Positions 1 through 9,487 are shown, counted from the first letter of the stretch. The stretch: 64,000 nt of DNA from Brevundimonas poindexterae (GCF_020524625.1 NZ_JAIVLL010000001.1:248001-312000), one strand, 5' to 3'. Notes: generated by a model not told the origin, from the sequence alone. Numbers and translations: made by a program.

Positions 1-473
1 ACGATGTTGGCGGTCTGCCACCAGCCGTAGATACGCGATCGCTGGTCGTAGTCGCTGGTCAGCGTCGAGGCCCAGCTGACCTGAGACAGCAGGCTGACCG
101 AAAAGCCCAGCGACATAAGGACCAGCCAGACGGTCAGATAGGCGCCCCCGGCACCGGGCTTCACCATGAACAGCATGCCGACCGCCAGCATCAGCAGCGG
201 GGCCGCCAATCCCATCCAGAGCCGATAGCGCCCGAACCGGCTGTGCGTACGGTCGATCACCATGCCCAGCGCCGGGTCAACGAAGATGTCGGCCAGCCGG
301 ATGACCAGAAAGATCACCCCGACCAGCGCCAGATCCACGCCGACGTGGCTGGCGTAGAACTCGGGCAGGGTCACATAGACGGGCAGGCCCAGCGCCGCAT
401 AGGGCAGGCACGCGGCCGAAAAGGCAGCCAGCGTCCGGTTGGGCAGGCGACGGGGCGGGGCGGCGGTCGACAT
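1..473 (-). CDS. MFS transporter of the GPH (MFS_2) type, partial
   Basis: The first 157 codons are present and the 3' end lies beyond the left edge of the window. The reading frame opens with ATG at 473 (MSTAAPPRRLPNR) and runs uninterrupted to base 1. Several hydrophobic segments are visible. A loop motif between the second and third segments (DPALGMVIDRTHSRFGRYR) matches the D-x-x-x-G-x-x-x-D-x-T-x-S-x-x-GR-x-R signature of the glycoside-pentoside-hexuronide:cation symporter family. It is an inner-membrane protein and the likely substrate is a sugar or glycoside, but specificity cannot be read here. It is divergent from the D,D-carboxypeptidase-like gene, about 110 bp away, so the gap probably holds both promoters. 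Confidence 0.8.
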   Translation of the reverse strand, partial: MSTAAPPRRLPNRTLAAFSAACLPYAALGLPVYVTLPEFYASHVGVDLALVGVIFLVIRLADIFVDPALGMVIDRTHSRFGRYRLWMGLAAPLLMLAVGMLFMVKPGAGGAYLTVWLVLMSLGFSVSLLSQVSWASTLTSDYDQRSRIYGWWQTANI

Positions 474-585
474 GGGTATCCCCTTGATGACGGCACGAGT
501 CGTCCGCCATCCCTGTCATAGCGCGAATTCACGCGACGCAACTGCCCCCTTGCCCTCGGGGCCCGGCTGGGGCTTGCTCGGGACC

Positions 586-1479
586 ATGACGAGGTTCGCA
601 ATAGCGCTGGTGGTCCTGCTGGTTGGTCTGGCCAGTCCCGCCCTGGCGCAGGAAGACTGCAACGCGGCGCCCGGCTTTCGGGGGATCGCCGTGGTCAACG
701 GCTATTCGGTCAAATGGCTGATGTGGCAGCCCTTCGATCAGACGGAACGCGGGTGGCTGACCTACCTGCCGCTGATCCAGAAGGAGATCGGCACACGCTG
801 CGCGCCGGATTCGCCCGGTTTCGCCCAAGCCCTCGCCGCCTTCCAGAAACGCTACAATCGCGTTCCGAACGGCCTGTTCGACCGGGGCACCTTCCAGGTT
901 TTCAAGGGGGTCTGGCAGGAACGCCGACCGTTCGTCATGGCCCGCGTGGCCGACATCTGCCCTGACCCCCCGCCCCAGAGCGAGCTCGGCTATCTCGATC
1001 CCGGCGAGGAGCACGCCGACCGGATGGTGCGGCTGCTGCAATACGATGTCTTGAACGCTTACCGCCTGATGGTTCGGGCGGCGCGGGCCGAGGTTCCGGA
1101 GATCGCCGACAACCCCGAGCTTCTCCAGATCTTCTCCAGCTATCGTGATCCCGACGCCGACGCTGCCCGGTGCGCGACCGAGCGGAACTGCGACGGCTTG
1201 CGGCGCGCCGCCTGCTCGCCGCACCGGACCGGAACGGCCATCGACCTCTATGTCGGTCACCTTGCGGGGCATGGCGTCGACTCAACCCGCTGGGCAAACC
1301 GCAGGCACCAGTCCCGCGGCCCGGCCTATCGCTGGCTGGTGGAAAATGCCGCCCGTTTTGGCTTTGTGCCCTATGCCTATGAGCCCTGGCACTGGGAGTG
1401 GACCGGCCCGACCACAGAAATCCTGAACTCCGAGCGGCTGGCGCCCTATCCCCATACCTCGCCGCTGGCGGGCGAATGA
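586..1479 (+). CDS. Exported M15-family D,D-carboxypeptidase-like protein
   Basis: The 297-residue protein begins with a signal peptide ending near ALAQ (residue 22). The ATG at 586 is preferred because upstream codons would place non-signal residues before the hydrophobic core. Residues about 79-105 look like a peptidoglycan-binding repeat (FAQALAAFQKRYNRVPNGLF). The C-terminal part carries LAS-peptidase zinc ligands: H213 and D220 in SPHRTGTAID and H269 in EPWHWEW. This family trims peptidoglycan stem peptides in the periplasm. Its TGA overlaps the ATG of the next gene (ATGA), so the two are probably translated together. Whether it acts on D-Ala-D-Ala or another bond is not shown. Confidence 0.8.
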   Translation: MTRFAIALVVLLVGLASPALAQEDCNAAPGFRGIAVVNGYSVKWLMWQPFDQTERGWLTYLPLIQKEIGTRCAPDSPGFAQALAAFQKRYNRVPNGLFDRGTFQVFKGVWQERRPFVMARVADICPDPPPQSELGYLDPGEEHADRMVRLLQYDVLNAYRLMVRAARAEVPEIADNPELLQIFSSYRDPDADAARCATERNCDGLRRAACSPHRTGTAIDLYVGHLAGHGVDSTRWANRRHQSRGPAYRWLVENAARFGFVPYAYEPWHWEWTGPTTEILNSERLAPYPHTSPLAGE

Positions 1480-1925
1480 TCCGCGCCCTTATGGACGGAG
1501 AGATCGACCTGGCCCGCTCGGTCTTCGGCGACGGGATCGACCTGGAGGCGGTTCGCTTGGTGCGGCTGCCGGCGTTTCTCAGGCGCGCGTTCGTCCCGGG
1601 CCGGTTCGCCGGTCGCAGCTGGATCTTCTGGCCGCCCACCAGCTGGGGCGAGGACCTGTCGCAGGGCCCCCTTCGCCGACGCGCCACCCTTGTCCATGAA
1701 CTGGTGCATGTCTGGCAGGCCCAGCAGGGCATCAATCTCCTGATCGGCAAGCTCAGGGCAGGGGACGGGCCGAAGGCCTACGCCTATCGCTGCGACGCCG
1801 ATGTCGCGTGGGACGGACTGAACATCGAGCAGCAGGCCTCGGTCGTCGAGCACCGCTACCTTCTGGCGCAGGGCGCAACCGTTCCGGGGTCCGACGCCTT
1901 CTATCAGCGGGTCTGCCCTTTCTGA
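1476..1925 (+). CDS. Small HExxH zinc-metalloprotease-like protein
   Basis: A 149-residue protein starts at the ATG that overlaps the stop of the peptidase-like gene by 4 bp. It contains a zincin motif, HELVHVW, with H74, E75 and H78. There is no obvious signal peptide or membrane segment. I do not recognise a named family with certainty. Similar short proteins are sometimes annotated as vgr-related or DUF4157-like. The coupling to a peptidoglycan peptidase gene suggests a shared cell-wall role, which is inference. Substrate and catalytic activity are unknown. Confidence 0.6.
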   Translation: MIRALMDGEIDLARSVFGDGIDLEAVRLVRLPAFLRRAFVPGRFAGRSWIFWPPTSWGEDLSQGPLRRRATLVHELVHVWQAQQGINLLIGKLRAGDGPKAYAYRCDADVAWDGLNIEQQASVVEHRYLLAQGATVPGSDAFYQRVCPF

Positions 1926-2011
1926 CTTTCTGGTCGGTGCCCCTTGACGGGGCGAGGGCATAGCCTATTTCGACACTGTTGCAGTTACATATCCGACTCA
2001 GGAGATTTCCC

Positions 2012-2614
2012 ATGCCCAAGGTTCTGGTCCTCTATCATTCCACTTACGGCCACGTGGAGCGCATGGCCCAGGCCATTGCCGAGGGCGCGCGCGAGGTCGA
2101 AGGCGCGACCGTGGATATCAAGCGGGTCCCGGAACTGGTGCCCGAGGAGCTGGCGAAGAAGAGCGGCTACAAACTCGACCAGGAAGCCCCGATCGCCAAG
2201 GTCGAGGATCTGGCCGACTATGACGCCATCCTGATCGGGGCCGGCACGCGCTACGGCACGGCGGCCTCGCAAATGCGGAACTTCCTCGACCAGACCGGAG
2301 GCCTGTGGGCCAACGGCAAGCTGGCCAACAAGGTGGGCGGGGCCTTCACCTCGACCGCCACCCAGCACGGCGGCAATGAGATGACCCTCATCGGCCTGAT
2401 CCAGACCATCATGCACCACGGCATGCTGGTGGTCGGCCTGCCCTACACCTGGCAGGGCCAGATGCGGATGGACGAGATCACCGGCGGCTCGCCCTATGGC
2501 GCAACCACGATCACCGGCGGCGACGGATCGCGCATGCCCAGCGACAACGAGCTCGAGGGCGCGCGCTTCCAGGGCCGGATCGCCGCGGAAACCGCGAAGA
2601 AGCTGTTCGGCTGA
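2012..2614 (+). CDS. wrbA: NAD(P)H:quinone oxidoreductase, WrbA type
   Basis: A 200-residue flavodoxin-like enzyme that reduces quinones by two electrons in the cytoplasm using FMN. The start at 2012 ([13 protein letters not shown]) follows an AGGAGA ribosome binding site and puts the FMN phosphate loop STYGHVE at the N-terminus, as usual. The family blocks [15 protein letters not shown] and the conserved [12 protein letters not shown] are all present, and the length matches the family norm of about 200. It is followed within 2 bp by the dioxygenase gene, so they are likely co-transcribed. Confidence 0.95.
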   Translation: MPKVLVLYHSTYGHVERMAQAIAEGAREVEGATVDIKRVPELVPEELAKKSGYKLDQEAPIAKVEDLADYDAILIGAGTRYGTAASQMRNFLDQTGGLWANGKLANKVGGAFTSTATQHGGNEMTLIGLIQTIMHHGMLVVGLPYTWQGQMRMDEITGGSPYGATTITGGDGSRMPSDNELEGARFQGRIAAETAKKLFG

Positions 2615-2616
2615 CG

Positions 2617-3372
2617 ATGGCGGTGCCCGCCCTCTTCTTCGGCCACGGGTCTCCCATGAACGCCCTGGGCGGCCCCTGGGCCGAGGGGTGGCGCCAGCTG
2701 GGGCAGGACCTCGGCAAGCCGCGCGGCGTGGTGATGGTTTCGGCCCATTGGGAGACCCGGGGGTTGGCCGTCACCGCCATGGCGAGGCCCGAAACCCTCC
2801 ACGACTTTGGCGGTTTCCCGCCCGAACTGCATGCCTTTCAGTACCCCGCGCCCGGCTCTCCGGAGCTCGCGGCGCGGGTTGCCGACCTGACGGGCGCGAC
2901 CCCCACGGACCAGTGGGGCCTCGACCACGGCACCTGGTCCGTGCTGGCCCATGTCTGGCCGGACGCGGACGTCCCGATCGTCCAGCTGTCGCTGGACCGG
3001 ACGCTCGACGCGCAGGGTCACTATGATCTCGCCAAGGGCCTGAATGCCCTTCGGGACGAGGATATCGTCATCGCCGGGTCCGGCGACTTCGTGCACAATC
3101 TGCGGACATGGAAGCGCGCCGGCGGCGAGCCCTACGACTGGGCGCTGACGTTCAACGAGGCGGTCAAGGCCGCCCTGGTGGCCGGGGATCACGACCGCCT
3201 GATCCACTGGATGGACCTCGCGGACAACGCCACGCTCAGCGTGCCCACGGACGAGCATTTCCTGCCGCTGCTCTACGTGGCGGCCCAGGCCCGGCCTGAC
3301 GATCCGGTCGCCTTTTTCAACGACCGGATCGAGGGCGGCTCGATCTCGATGACCGGGGTCCGGATCGGCTGA
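2617..3372 (+). CDS. ygiD: YgiD/DODA-type extradiol ring-opening dioxygenase
   Basis: The 251-residue protein belongs to the class III extradiol dioxygenase family that includes plant DOPA 4,5-dioxygenase and E. coli YgiD. It begins with the conserved FFGHGSPMNAL block (metal-binding His near residue 10) and contains VSAHWE (second His), DHGTWSVL and GSGDFVHNLR, which supply the other catalytic histidines. The enzyme is cytosolic and probably uses a non-haem metal to open a catecholic ring. The physiological substrate is unknown. It starts 2 bp after wrbA, so both products may act in quinone or catechol handling, which is inference. The following DoxX gene is convergent. Confidence 0.88.
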   Translation: MAVPALFFGHGSPMNALGGPWAEGWRQLGQDLGKPRGVVMVSAHWETRGLAVTAMARPETLHDFGGFPPELHAFQYPAPGSPELAARVADLTGATPTDQWGLDHGTWSVLAHVWPDADVPIVQLSLDRTLDAQGHYDLAKGLNALRDEDIVIAGSGDFVHNLRTWKRAGGEPYDWALTFNEAVKAALVAGDHDRLIHWMDLADNATLSVPTDEHFLPLLYVAAQARPDDPVAFFNDRIEGGSISMTGVRIG

Positions 3373-3771
3373 TCAGCGCTTCTTCGCCAGCATGCCGTCG
3401 ACGCTGAAGGCACCCGGGCCGGCGAAGAAGATGAACAGGAACACCCAGCAGTAGAGCGCCGCCAGTTCGCCGCCGTTCACCAGCGGATAGAGACCGCCCG
3501 TCGAAGCGTGGAACTGGAAATAGGCCACGGCCATCATGCCCGACAGAATGAAAGCGACCGGCCGGGTGAACAGGCCGAGCACGATCAGCGCCCCACCGAC
3601 CAACTCCAGCACGCCGCCAATGCCCATCTGGCTCATCAGCTGAAACGGGCCCATGGCTTCTGCGGGAAACGAGAAGATCTTCTGCGCCCCGTGCTGCATG
3701 AACATGAGACCGGAAATGACCCGCAGCCCGGCAAGGGCCATCGGGCTGTGACGCTCAAGCGAATCGAACAT
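3373..3771 (-). CDS. DoxX family membrane protein
   Basis: A 132-residue protein with four hydrophobic segments. The ATG at 3771 (MFDSLERHSPMALAGLR) is preferred over a longer frame because GGGAGG lies just upstream of it. The conserved DoxX pattern is visible in GLMFMQHGAQKIF and GGALIVLGLFTRPVA. It sits in the inner membrane. Members are associated with thiosulfate:quinone reduction or redox stress in other bacteria, but no specific role is shown here. It ends against the dioxygenase gene in a convergent arrangement with almost no spacer. Confidence 0.88.
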   Translation of the reverse strand: MFDSLERHSPMALAGLRVISGLMFMQHGAQKIFSFPAEAMGPFQLMSQMGIGGVLELVGGALIVLGLFTRPVAFILSGMMAVAYFQFHASTGGLYPLVNGGELAALYCWVFLFIFFAGPGAFSVDGMLAKKR

Positions 3772-3845
3772 GGTTTCAGCCTCCCTGAATTGTGCCGGGA
3801 TACTGCAATAGCCAAGGTTCCAGATCAATCGCTGTTCGCGGGCCC

Positions 3846-5408
3846 TCAGGCCGCCTCGGCCTCACCCTCGACCATACGCTGGATGGCGACATAGTCGGTC
3901 TTTCCAGTGCCAAGGACGGGGACCTCACTGACCTTCATGATCCGCTTGGGCACGGCCAGATCCGGCGCGCCGTGGCTGCGCGCCCATTCGGTCAGGCGTG
4001 AGGCCTCGGCGTCGATCCGGTCGGTGACCAGCACCAGCTTTTCGCCCTTGCGGCTGTCGGGCACGGCTACGACGGCGTGGCGCGACTCGGGCCAGACCGC
4101 GCTGGCCAGCCCCTCGACCGCCGTCAGGCTGATCATCTCGCCGCCGACCTTGGCGAACCGCTTCACGCGGCCCAGGATGCTGACATAGCCGTCGGCGTCG
4201 ATGTCGACGATGTCGCCGGTGTCGTGCCAGCCGTCCTTGAGGGGTTCCAGCCGCTCGGGATCATCCTCGGCGATATAGCCCGCCATGACATTGGGACCGC
4301 GCAGGTAGAGCCGGCCGCCCGTCTCGATGCCGGGAACCGGGTCCACCCGCCATTCCATGTCCGGCAGCATCTGGCCGACGGTGCCCGGCCGGTTGCGGTC
4401 CGGGTGATTGACCGCCACCACCGGCGCCGCTTCCGTCGCGCCATAGCCCTCGAGCAGCTTCAACCCGCCGAATTTGGTGTTGAACAGATGGTGCGTCTCA
4501 TCCCGCACCCGCTCGGCGCCGGCGACCACGAACTGCAGGGTCGAGAAATCGTCCGGCCCGGCGACGCGGGCATACTGGTTCAGGAAGGTGTCGGTCGCGA
4601 ACAGGATCGAGGCCTTCACCTCGGGCAGCAGTTCCACGATCTGCTTGGAGTGCAGGGGAGAGGGGTACTGGAACGCCTTCATCCCGGTCAGCAGCGGCAG
4701 CAGGACGCCGCCGGTCAGACCGAAGCAGTGGAAGGTCGGCAGCGGGTTGAACATCACCCAGTCCGGGTCGAGGTCGATGTGGGTCGCGACCTGGCGGACG
4801 TTCGAGACCATGTTCGACTGGCTCAGCATCACGCCCTTGGGGCTTCCGAAGCTGCCGGAGGTGAACAGGATCACGCCTGCATCCGACGGGCGCGTCTCGA
4901 CGCGGAACTGTTTGGGGAAAAAGCCGGCCATCAGGCCGAACAGCTTGTCGGGCAGGCCGATCGACTTGCGGATGTCGTCCAGCCAGACGATTTCGGCCAC
5001 CTGTTCCAGGCTGGTGACGAGGTCCTCCAGCTTGGCCTGGCTTGTGAAGCGCCGGGCCGACAGGATTTTCTTGACGCCCGCGGCGCGGACCGCCGCCTTC
5101 AGGTTCAGTTCGCCCGAAGTGAAGTTGAGCATGACCGGTACCCGGCCCATGGCGTGCAGGCCATAGAAGGTCACGACCACGCCCGAGCTGGAGGGCAGCA
5201 GGATGGCCACGCGCTCGCCCGGCTCGGTCAGGGCGGCGATCTTGCGGCCCAGAACCATGGCCGCTCGGATCAGGCCCGTATAGGTCAGGGGATTGCGGTC
5301 CTGGTCCTCGAGAATCGGCTTGTCGCCATATTTTTCGCGCGCCGCGATCAGGGCGTCGAAAATAGTCTCCTGCGCGGCCTTGGCGTGCATGTCAGCCGAC
5401 AAACGCAT
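3846..5408 (-). CDS. AMP-dependent acyl-CoA/acyl-ACP synthetase
   Basis: A 520-residue adenylate-forming enzyme that activates a carboxylic acid, most likely a fatty acid, to the acyl-AMP and then the thioester. The P-loop-like A3 motif (LFTSGSFGSPKGVMLS), the YGATEAAPVV block and the adenylate motif DGWHDTGDIVDIDADGYVSILGR are all in order. The C-terminal hinge region ends with a Lys in GTGKTDY. Sequence character resembles the acyl-ACP synthetase half of Aas rather than acetyl-CoA synthetase. The start is uncertain: ATG at 5408 abuts a GGGAGG, and ATG at 5390 would also fit. It is divergent from lipA. Confidence 0.85.
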   Translation of the reverse strand: MRLSADMHAKAAQETIFDALIAAREKYGDKPILEDQDRNPLTYTGLIRAAMVLGRKIAALTEPGERVAILLPSSSGVVVTFYGLHAMGRVPVMLNFTSGELNLKAAVRAAGVKKILSARRFTSQAKLEDLVTSLEQVAEIVWLDDIRKSIGLPDKLFGLMAGFFPKQFRVETRPSDAGVILFTSGSFGSPKGVMLSQSNMVSNVRQVATHIDLDPDWVMFNPLPTFHCFGLTGGVLLPLLTGMKAFQYPSPLHSKQIVELLPEVKASILFATDTFLNQYARVAGPDDFSTLQFVVAGAERVRDETHHLFNTKFGGLKLLEGYGATEAAPVVAVNHPDRNRPGTVGQMLPDMEWRVDPVPGIETGGRLYLRGPNVMAGYIAEDDPERLEPLKDGWHDTGDIVDIDADGYVSILGRVKRFAKVGGEMISLTAVEGLASAVWPESRHAVVAVPDSRKGEKLVLVTDRIDAEASRLTEWARSHGAPDLAVPKRIMKVSEVPVLGTGKTDYVAIQRMVEGEAEAA

Positions 5409-5593
5409 CCTCCCTGCGAGGGGTCTGCGCCCCTCCTTGATAATCGGGGCAAACTAGAGAGCAGAACGCCGGTTGAAAAGATAAGTTACACGGCGTGAGG
5501 GGCCGTGCGACGCCCACACGGCTTGCCATCCGGTTCCCGAAGGCCGACATAGCGGCTTCCGAGCCCTCCCGCCGCCCGCAATTGTCCGACGCC

Positions 5594-6556
5594 ATGGTCA
5601 CCCTGATCGATACCCTGCAGCGGTCCTCCGCCGAGCTGCGCCACCCGGAAAAGCGCAACCGGCCGGAATCGCCTGTGCTGCGCAAGCCGGACTGGCTGCG
5701 GGTCAAGGCACCCGGGTCGGGCCAGTACAATGCGACCAAGTCCATCGTGAAGGACAAGGGCCTCGTCACCGTCTGCGAAGAGGCGGCCTGCCCCAATATC
5801 GGCGAGTGCTGGAGCCAGAAGCACGCCACCCTGATGATCATGGGCGACACCTGCACGCGGGCCTGTGCCTTCTGCAATGTGAAGACGGGACTGCCCCAGC
5901 CGCTCGACCCCGAGGAACCGGCCAAGGTCGGCCTGGCCGTGGCCCAGCTCGGCCTGAATCACGTCGTCATCACCTCGGTCGACCGGGATGATGTCGCTGA
6001 CGGGGGCGCCGCCCACTTTGCCGAGGTGGTGCGCCAGATCCGCCTGCAGGCCCCGACCACGACGATCGAAATCCTGACGCCCGACTTCCTGCGCAAGGAC
6101 GGGGCGGCCGAAGTGATGATCGACGCGAAGCCGGACGTCTTCAACCACAACCTGGAGACCGTGCCGCGCCTGTATCTGAAGATCCGGCCCGGCGCCCGCT
6201 ACTTCCACTCCCTGCGCCTGCTGCAACAGGTGAAGGAACGCGACCCGAACCAGTTCACCAAGTCCGGCATCATGGTCGGACTGGGCGAGACCAAGGAAGA
6301 GGTCATGCAGGTCATGGACGACATGCGCTCGGCCGGCGTCGACTTCATCACCATCGGCCAGTACCTCCAGCCGACCCGCAAACACGCGGCCATCGACCGG
6401 TTCGTGACGCCGGACGAGTTCAAGTCCTATGAGGCCATCGCGCGGGCCAAGGGCTTCCTGATGGTGTCGGCCTCGCCCCTGACCCGCAGCTCGCACCATG
6501 CGGGAGACGACTTCGCCCGGCTGAAGGCCGCACGTCTGGCGCAGACGGGGCGCTAG
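5594..6556 (+). CDS. lipA: Lipoyl synthase
   Basis: A 320-residue radical SAM enzyme that inserts two sulfurs into octanoyl groups on lipoyl domains, such as those of the pyruvate dehydrogenase encoded downstream. The auxiliary cluster motif [12 protein letters not shown] and the radical SAM motif CTRACAFC are both intact, and the C-terminal [10 protein letters not shown] block is present. The ATG at 5594 (MVTLIDTLQ) matches the usual N-terminus in Caulobacterales; a frame extending to a GTG at 5495 adds unconserved residues. It is followed after 7 bp by the COQ10-like gene, a common pairing in alphaproteobacteria. Confidence 0.96.
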   Translation: MVTLIDTLQRSSAELRHPEKRNRPESPVLRKPDWLRVKAPGSGQYNATKSIVKDKGLVTVCEEAACPNIGECWSQKHATLMIMGDTCTRACAFCNVKTGLPQPLDPEEPAKVGLAVAQLGLNHVVITSVDRDDVADGGAAHFAEVVRQIRLQAPTTTIEILTPDFLRKDGAAEVMIDAKPDVFNHNLETVPRLYLKIRPGARYFHSLRLLQQVKERDPNQFTKSGIMVGLGETKEEVMQVMDDMRSAGVDFITIGQYLQPTRKHAAIDRFVTPDEFKSYEAIARAKGFLMVSASPLTRSSHHAGDDFARLKAARLAQTGR

Positions 6557-6563
6557 TCGCGAC

Positions 6564-7016
6564 TTGGCCGTCCATACCCTGACCCGAATCCTGCCCTATG
6601 CGCCGGACCAGCTGGCCGCGCTGGTGGCGGATGTGCGCGCCTATCCGGACTTCGTGCCCTGGGTGACCTCCATGCGGGTCTGGAACGAGCGGGAGGAGAC
6701 CGAGGGCGTCAGCCTGCTGGATGCCGAGGCCGGCGTGGGCTTTGCCTTCCTCAAGGAGCGCTTCTCCACCTGGGTCCGGCATGACCGCAATGCACCGAAG
6801 GTCGAGGTCGGCCTGATCCGCGGGCCGTTCAAGCACCTGAAGAATCGCTGGGCGTTCTTTCCCCATCCGGACGGCACCCGGCTGGAGTTCATGATCGACT
6901 TCGCCTTTCGCTCTCCCATCCTCGACGCCATGCTCAGGGCCAATTTTGACCGCGCCGTCGACAGCCTGATCCGCAAGTTCGAGGCCGAAGCCGCCCGCCG
7001 CTACGGCCAGCCATGA
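6564..7016 (+). CDS. COQ10/RatA-like START-domain protein
   Basis: A 150-residue polyketide-cyclase or START-type protein of the family that holds mitochondrial COQ10 and bacterial RatA. It starts with TTG at 6564 (MAVHTLTRILPYAPDQLAALV), the only start that preserves the conserved N-terminus. The signature VADVRAYPDFVPW and the later FKHLKNRW are typical. The likely role is ubiquinone binding or delivery to respiratory complexes; the toxin label used for RatA is less likely beside lipA. Its stop overlaps the next gene by ATGA. Confidence 0.82.
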   Translation: MAVHTLTRILPYAPDQLAALVADVRAYPDFVPWVTSMRVWNEREETEGVSLLDAEAGVGFAFLKERFSTWVRHDRNAPKVEVGLIRGPFKHLKNRWAFFPHPDGTRLEFMIDFAFRSPILDAMLRANFDRAVDSLIRKFEAEAARRYGQP

Positions 7017-8122
7017 CCTTCGACTTTGACGCTGTGGTCGTGGGAGCAGGCGCGGTCGGCCTGGCCTGCGGCTACGCGCTCAGCCAGCGGGGCCGGACGG
7101 TGCTGGTTCTCGAAAAGGAAGCCCACATCGGTCAGGGCGTGTCCTCGCGGAACAGCGAGGTCATCCACGGCGGGCTCTACTATCCGACGGGCTCGCTGAA
7201 GGCGCAGGCCTGCGTCGAGGGGCGGCGGCGCCTGTACGCCTTCCTCGACAGCCACAAGGTCGACTACTGGAAATGCGGCAAGCTGGTCGTGGCGACCGAG
7301 GCGGCCGAGGTCCCGCGGATCGAGGCGATCTTCGAACAGGCCACCATCAACGGCGTCGAAGGCCTGGAGCATCTGACCGGCGAGCAGGCCCGGGCGCTCG
7401 AGCCCGCGCTGAACGCCCATGCCGCCATCCTGTCCCCTGAGAGCGGCGTATTCGACAGCCACGGCTATATGTCGGCTCTGGAGGGAGAGATCACCGCGGC
7501 CGGGGGTGCGGTCGTCATCTCCGCTCCGTTCGAAGGCGCCGAGCCACTTCCGGACGGCGGCTTTTCGGTGCGGGTGGGCGGGGAGGGGGCCATGACCGTT
7601 ACGACCCGCCAACTGGTCACCGCGCCGGGCTTGTCGGCCCAGTCGGTTGCCGGGGCCATCGAAGGCTACCCTGCTGACCGGATTCCCGAGGGCCACTATG
7701 GCAAGGGCATCTACTTCCGCCTGACCGGACCGGCCCCGTTCAACCGCCTGATCTATCCGCCGCCGATCAAGGGCGCGCTGGGAACCCACTATCGAAAGGA
7801 TCTGGGCGGGCAGGGGGTGTTCGGGCCGGATCTCGCCTTTGTCGAGGCCGAGGACTACTCCGTAGATCCGGACAAGCGCGACACCTTTGCTCATTATATC
7901 CGTCGCTTCTGGCCAGATGTGGATGCTGAACGTCTGGTTCCTGACTATGCCGGCATCCGGCCGAAACTGCACGGCCCCGGCGAGGAACAGCCTGACTTCC
8001 AGATCCACGGCGCCGAGGTCCACGGCCTCGAAGGCCTGGTTGCCCTGTTCGGCATCGAGAGCCCGGGCCTGACCAGTTCGCTGGCGCTGGGCGAAATCGT
8101 CGCGGACCGGCTCAATGGCTGA
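7013..8122 (+). CDS. FAD-dependent oxidoreductase, L-2-hydroxyglutarate oxidase-like
   Basis: A 369-residue DAO-fold flavoenzyme. It begins with the dinucleotide-binding motif VVVGAGAVGLACGYAL, followed by SSRNSEVIHGGLYYPTGSLKA, which is characteristic of the LhgO / L-2-hydroxyglutarate dehydrogenase group. The C-terminal FAD contact region (DYAGIRPKL) is also typical. It probably oxidises a 2-hydroxyacid at the cytoplasmic face of the membrane. It overlaps both neighbours (ATGA with the START gene, 8 bp with the GNAT gene), indicating one transcript. A general glycerol-3-phosphate or amino-acid oxidase role cannot be excluded. Confidence 0.8.
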   Translation: MTFDFDAVVVGAGAVGLACGYALSQRGRTVLVLEKEAHIGQGVSSRNSEVIHGGLYYPTGSLKAQACVEGRRRLYAFLDSHKVDYWKCGKLVVATEAAEVPRIEAIFEQATINGVEGLEHLTGEQARALEPALNAHAAILSPESGVFDSHGYMSALEGEITAAGGAVVISAPFEGAEPLPDGGFSVRVGGEGAMTVTTRQLVTAPGLSAQSVAGAIEGYPADRIPEGHYGKGIYFRLTGPAPFNRLIYPPPIKGALGTHYRKDLGGQGVFGPDLAFVEAEDYSVDPDKRDTFAHYIRRFWPDVDAERLVPDYAGIRPKLHGPGEEQPDFQIHGAEVHGLEGLVALFGIESPGLTSSLALGEIVADRLNG

Positions 8123-9149
8123 GTTCCGCCCCGCCACCCCGGCAGATCTGGAACCTCTCCACGCTCTGGTGCATGCCGCCTACCGCGGCGACAGCGCCCG
8201 ACGCGGCTGGACGCATGAGGCCGACCTGCTGGACGGCAACCGGATCGACCGGGACTCGCTGCTGGCCGCCCTGTCGGCCCCGGATCAGGTCGTACTGGTC
8301 GCCGACTCCGACGCGGGCCTGACCGGCTGCGTGCATGTCACCGACCGGGGTGAGGGGCTCGCCTATCTCGGCATGCTGACCGTCGACCCCACCCTCCAGG
8401 CCCAGGGCACGGGCCGTCGGCTGATCGCTGCGGCAGAGGCCCATGCCTTCCGGCATTTCGGGGCCCGGCGGATGGAAATGACGGTTATCGTCCACCGGCA
8501 TGAGCTGATCGCCTGGTACGAGCGGAGGGGCTATCGGCGCACGGGCGAGACCCGGCCCTTTCCCGCCACGGACCCTCGCTTCGGCCTGCCCCGGCGCGAT
8601 GATCTGGCCTTCACCGTGCTGGAAAAGGCGCTCGACCGCGTCGTCACCCACCGCCTGACGCTTCGCCCCGCGCGCCCCGACGACTTGGAGGCGCTCCACG
8701 CCGTCTTCACGCGCCCGGAGGCCATGACCTGGTGGTCGTCGCCCCCGCACGAGACGCTACAGGAGACGCGTGACTGGCTGGACAGCATGATCGCCCACCA
8801 GCACTCCGGTCTCGACTTCCTGATCGAGCGGGACGGCCAGGTGATCGGCAAGGCGGGTTTCTGGAAGGCACCGGACATCGGCTACATCCTGCACCCGGAC
8901 CATTGGGGGCAGGGCGTCGCCCGAGAGGCCGCGACCGCCGTGCTCACCCGGCTGTTCGCCCTGACCGACCATGACGAGGCGACGGCGGACGTCGATCCGG
9001 AGAACCGCGCCTCGATTCGCCTGCTTGAGACCCTGGGCTTTCGAAAGACCGGCTTTGCCGAGCGAACCTGGCATGTCGGCGGCGAGTGGAAGGACAGCCT
9101 CTACTACGCCGTTTCGCGCGCAGACTGGCAGGCGCGCCCGGGCGCTTGA
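8115..9149 (+). CDS. Tandem GNAT acetyltransferase (two-domain fusion)
   Basis: A 344-residue protein made of two GNAT folds. Residues about 1-165 form the first unit, with an acetyl-CoA loop at VDPTLQAQGTGRRLI and the C-terminal WYERRGYRRTGE. Residues about 175-335 form the second, RimJ-like unit, beginning RLTLRPARPDDLEAL and carrying HPDHWGQGVAREA and NRASIRLLETLGFRKTG. Both acetyl-CoA binding loops look intact, so both may be active. The acceptor is unknown. It overlaps the end of the FAD oxidoreductase by 8 bp. Confidence 0.85.
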   Translation: MAEFRPATPADLEPLHALVHAAYRGDSARRGWTHEADLLDGNRIDRDSLLAALSAPDQVVLVADSDAGLTGCVHVTDRGEGLAYLGMLTVDPTLQAQGTGRRLIAAAEAHAFRHFGARRMEMTVIVHRHELIAWYERRGYRRTGETRPFPATDPRFGLPRRDDLAFTVLEKALDRVVTHRLTLRPARPDDLEALHAVFTRPEAMTWWSSPPHETLQETRDWLDSMIAHQHSGLDFLIERDGQVIGKAGFWKAPDIGYILHPDHWGQGVAREAATAVLTRLFALTDHDEATADVDPENRASIRLLETLGFRKTGFAERTWHVGGEWKDSLYYAVSRADWQARPGA

Positions 9150-9258
9150 ACTCTGCGGCGTGTTGAGGCATAAGCCGCCCTCCGCTGGCGGCTCTTCTGG
9201 GCCGCCGCAACTGTTTTCGCGCCCGATCGGGTGCCCCTAACCGAGAATTGAGACGGAA

Positions 9259-9441
9259 ATGGCCGTTCCGAAGCGCAAAGTATCCCCCTCGCGTCGCAAC
9301 ATGCGTCGCGCCCACGATTCGCTGGGCACCAATGCCTATGTCGAGGACAAGGACACGGGCGAGCTGAAGCGTCCCCACCACATCGACCTGAAGACCGGCA
9401 CCTATCGCGGTCGTCAGGTGCTGACGCCCAGCGAAGACTAG
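9259..9441 (+). CDS. rpmF: 50S ribosomal protein L32
   Basis: A 60-residue basic protein beginning [20 protein letters not shown], the diagnostic L32 N-terminus, and ending with the alphaproteobacterial [15 protein letters not shown]. It belongs to the large ribosomal subunit. Zinc-binding cysteines are absent, as is normal for this clade. A strong hairpin follows about 45 bp downstream. Confidence 0.97.
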   Translation: MAVPKRKVSPSRRNMRRAHDSLGTNAYVEDKDTGELKRPHHIDLKTGTYRGRQVLTPSED

Positions 9442-9487
9442 GGTCTTCCTCGCCGCCCCTCGCGGGGGACGGGCAGATATGCGATTC

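Noticed and set aside
4077..5498. 473-codon plus-strand ORF opposite the acyl-CoA synthetase gene
   Set aside because: It is a high-GC shadow frame with no domain pattern. The minus strand carries all adenylation motifs.
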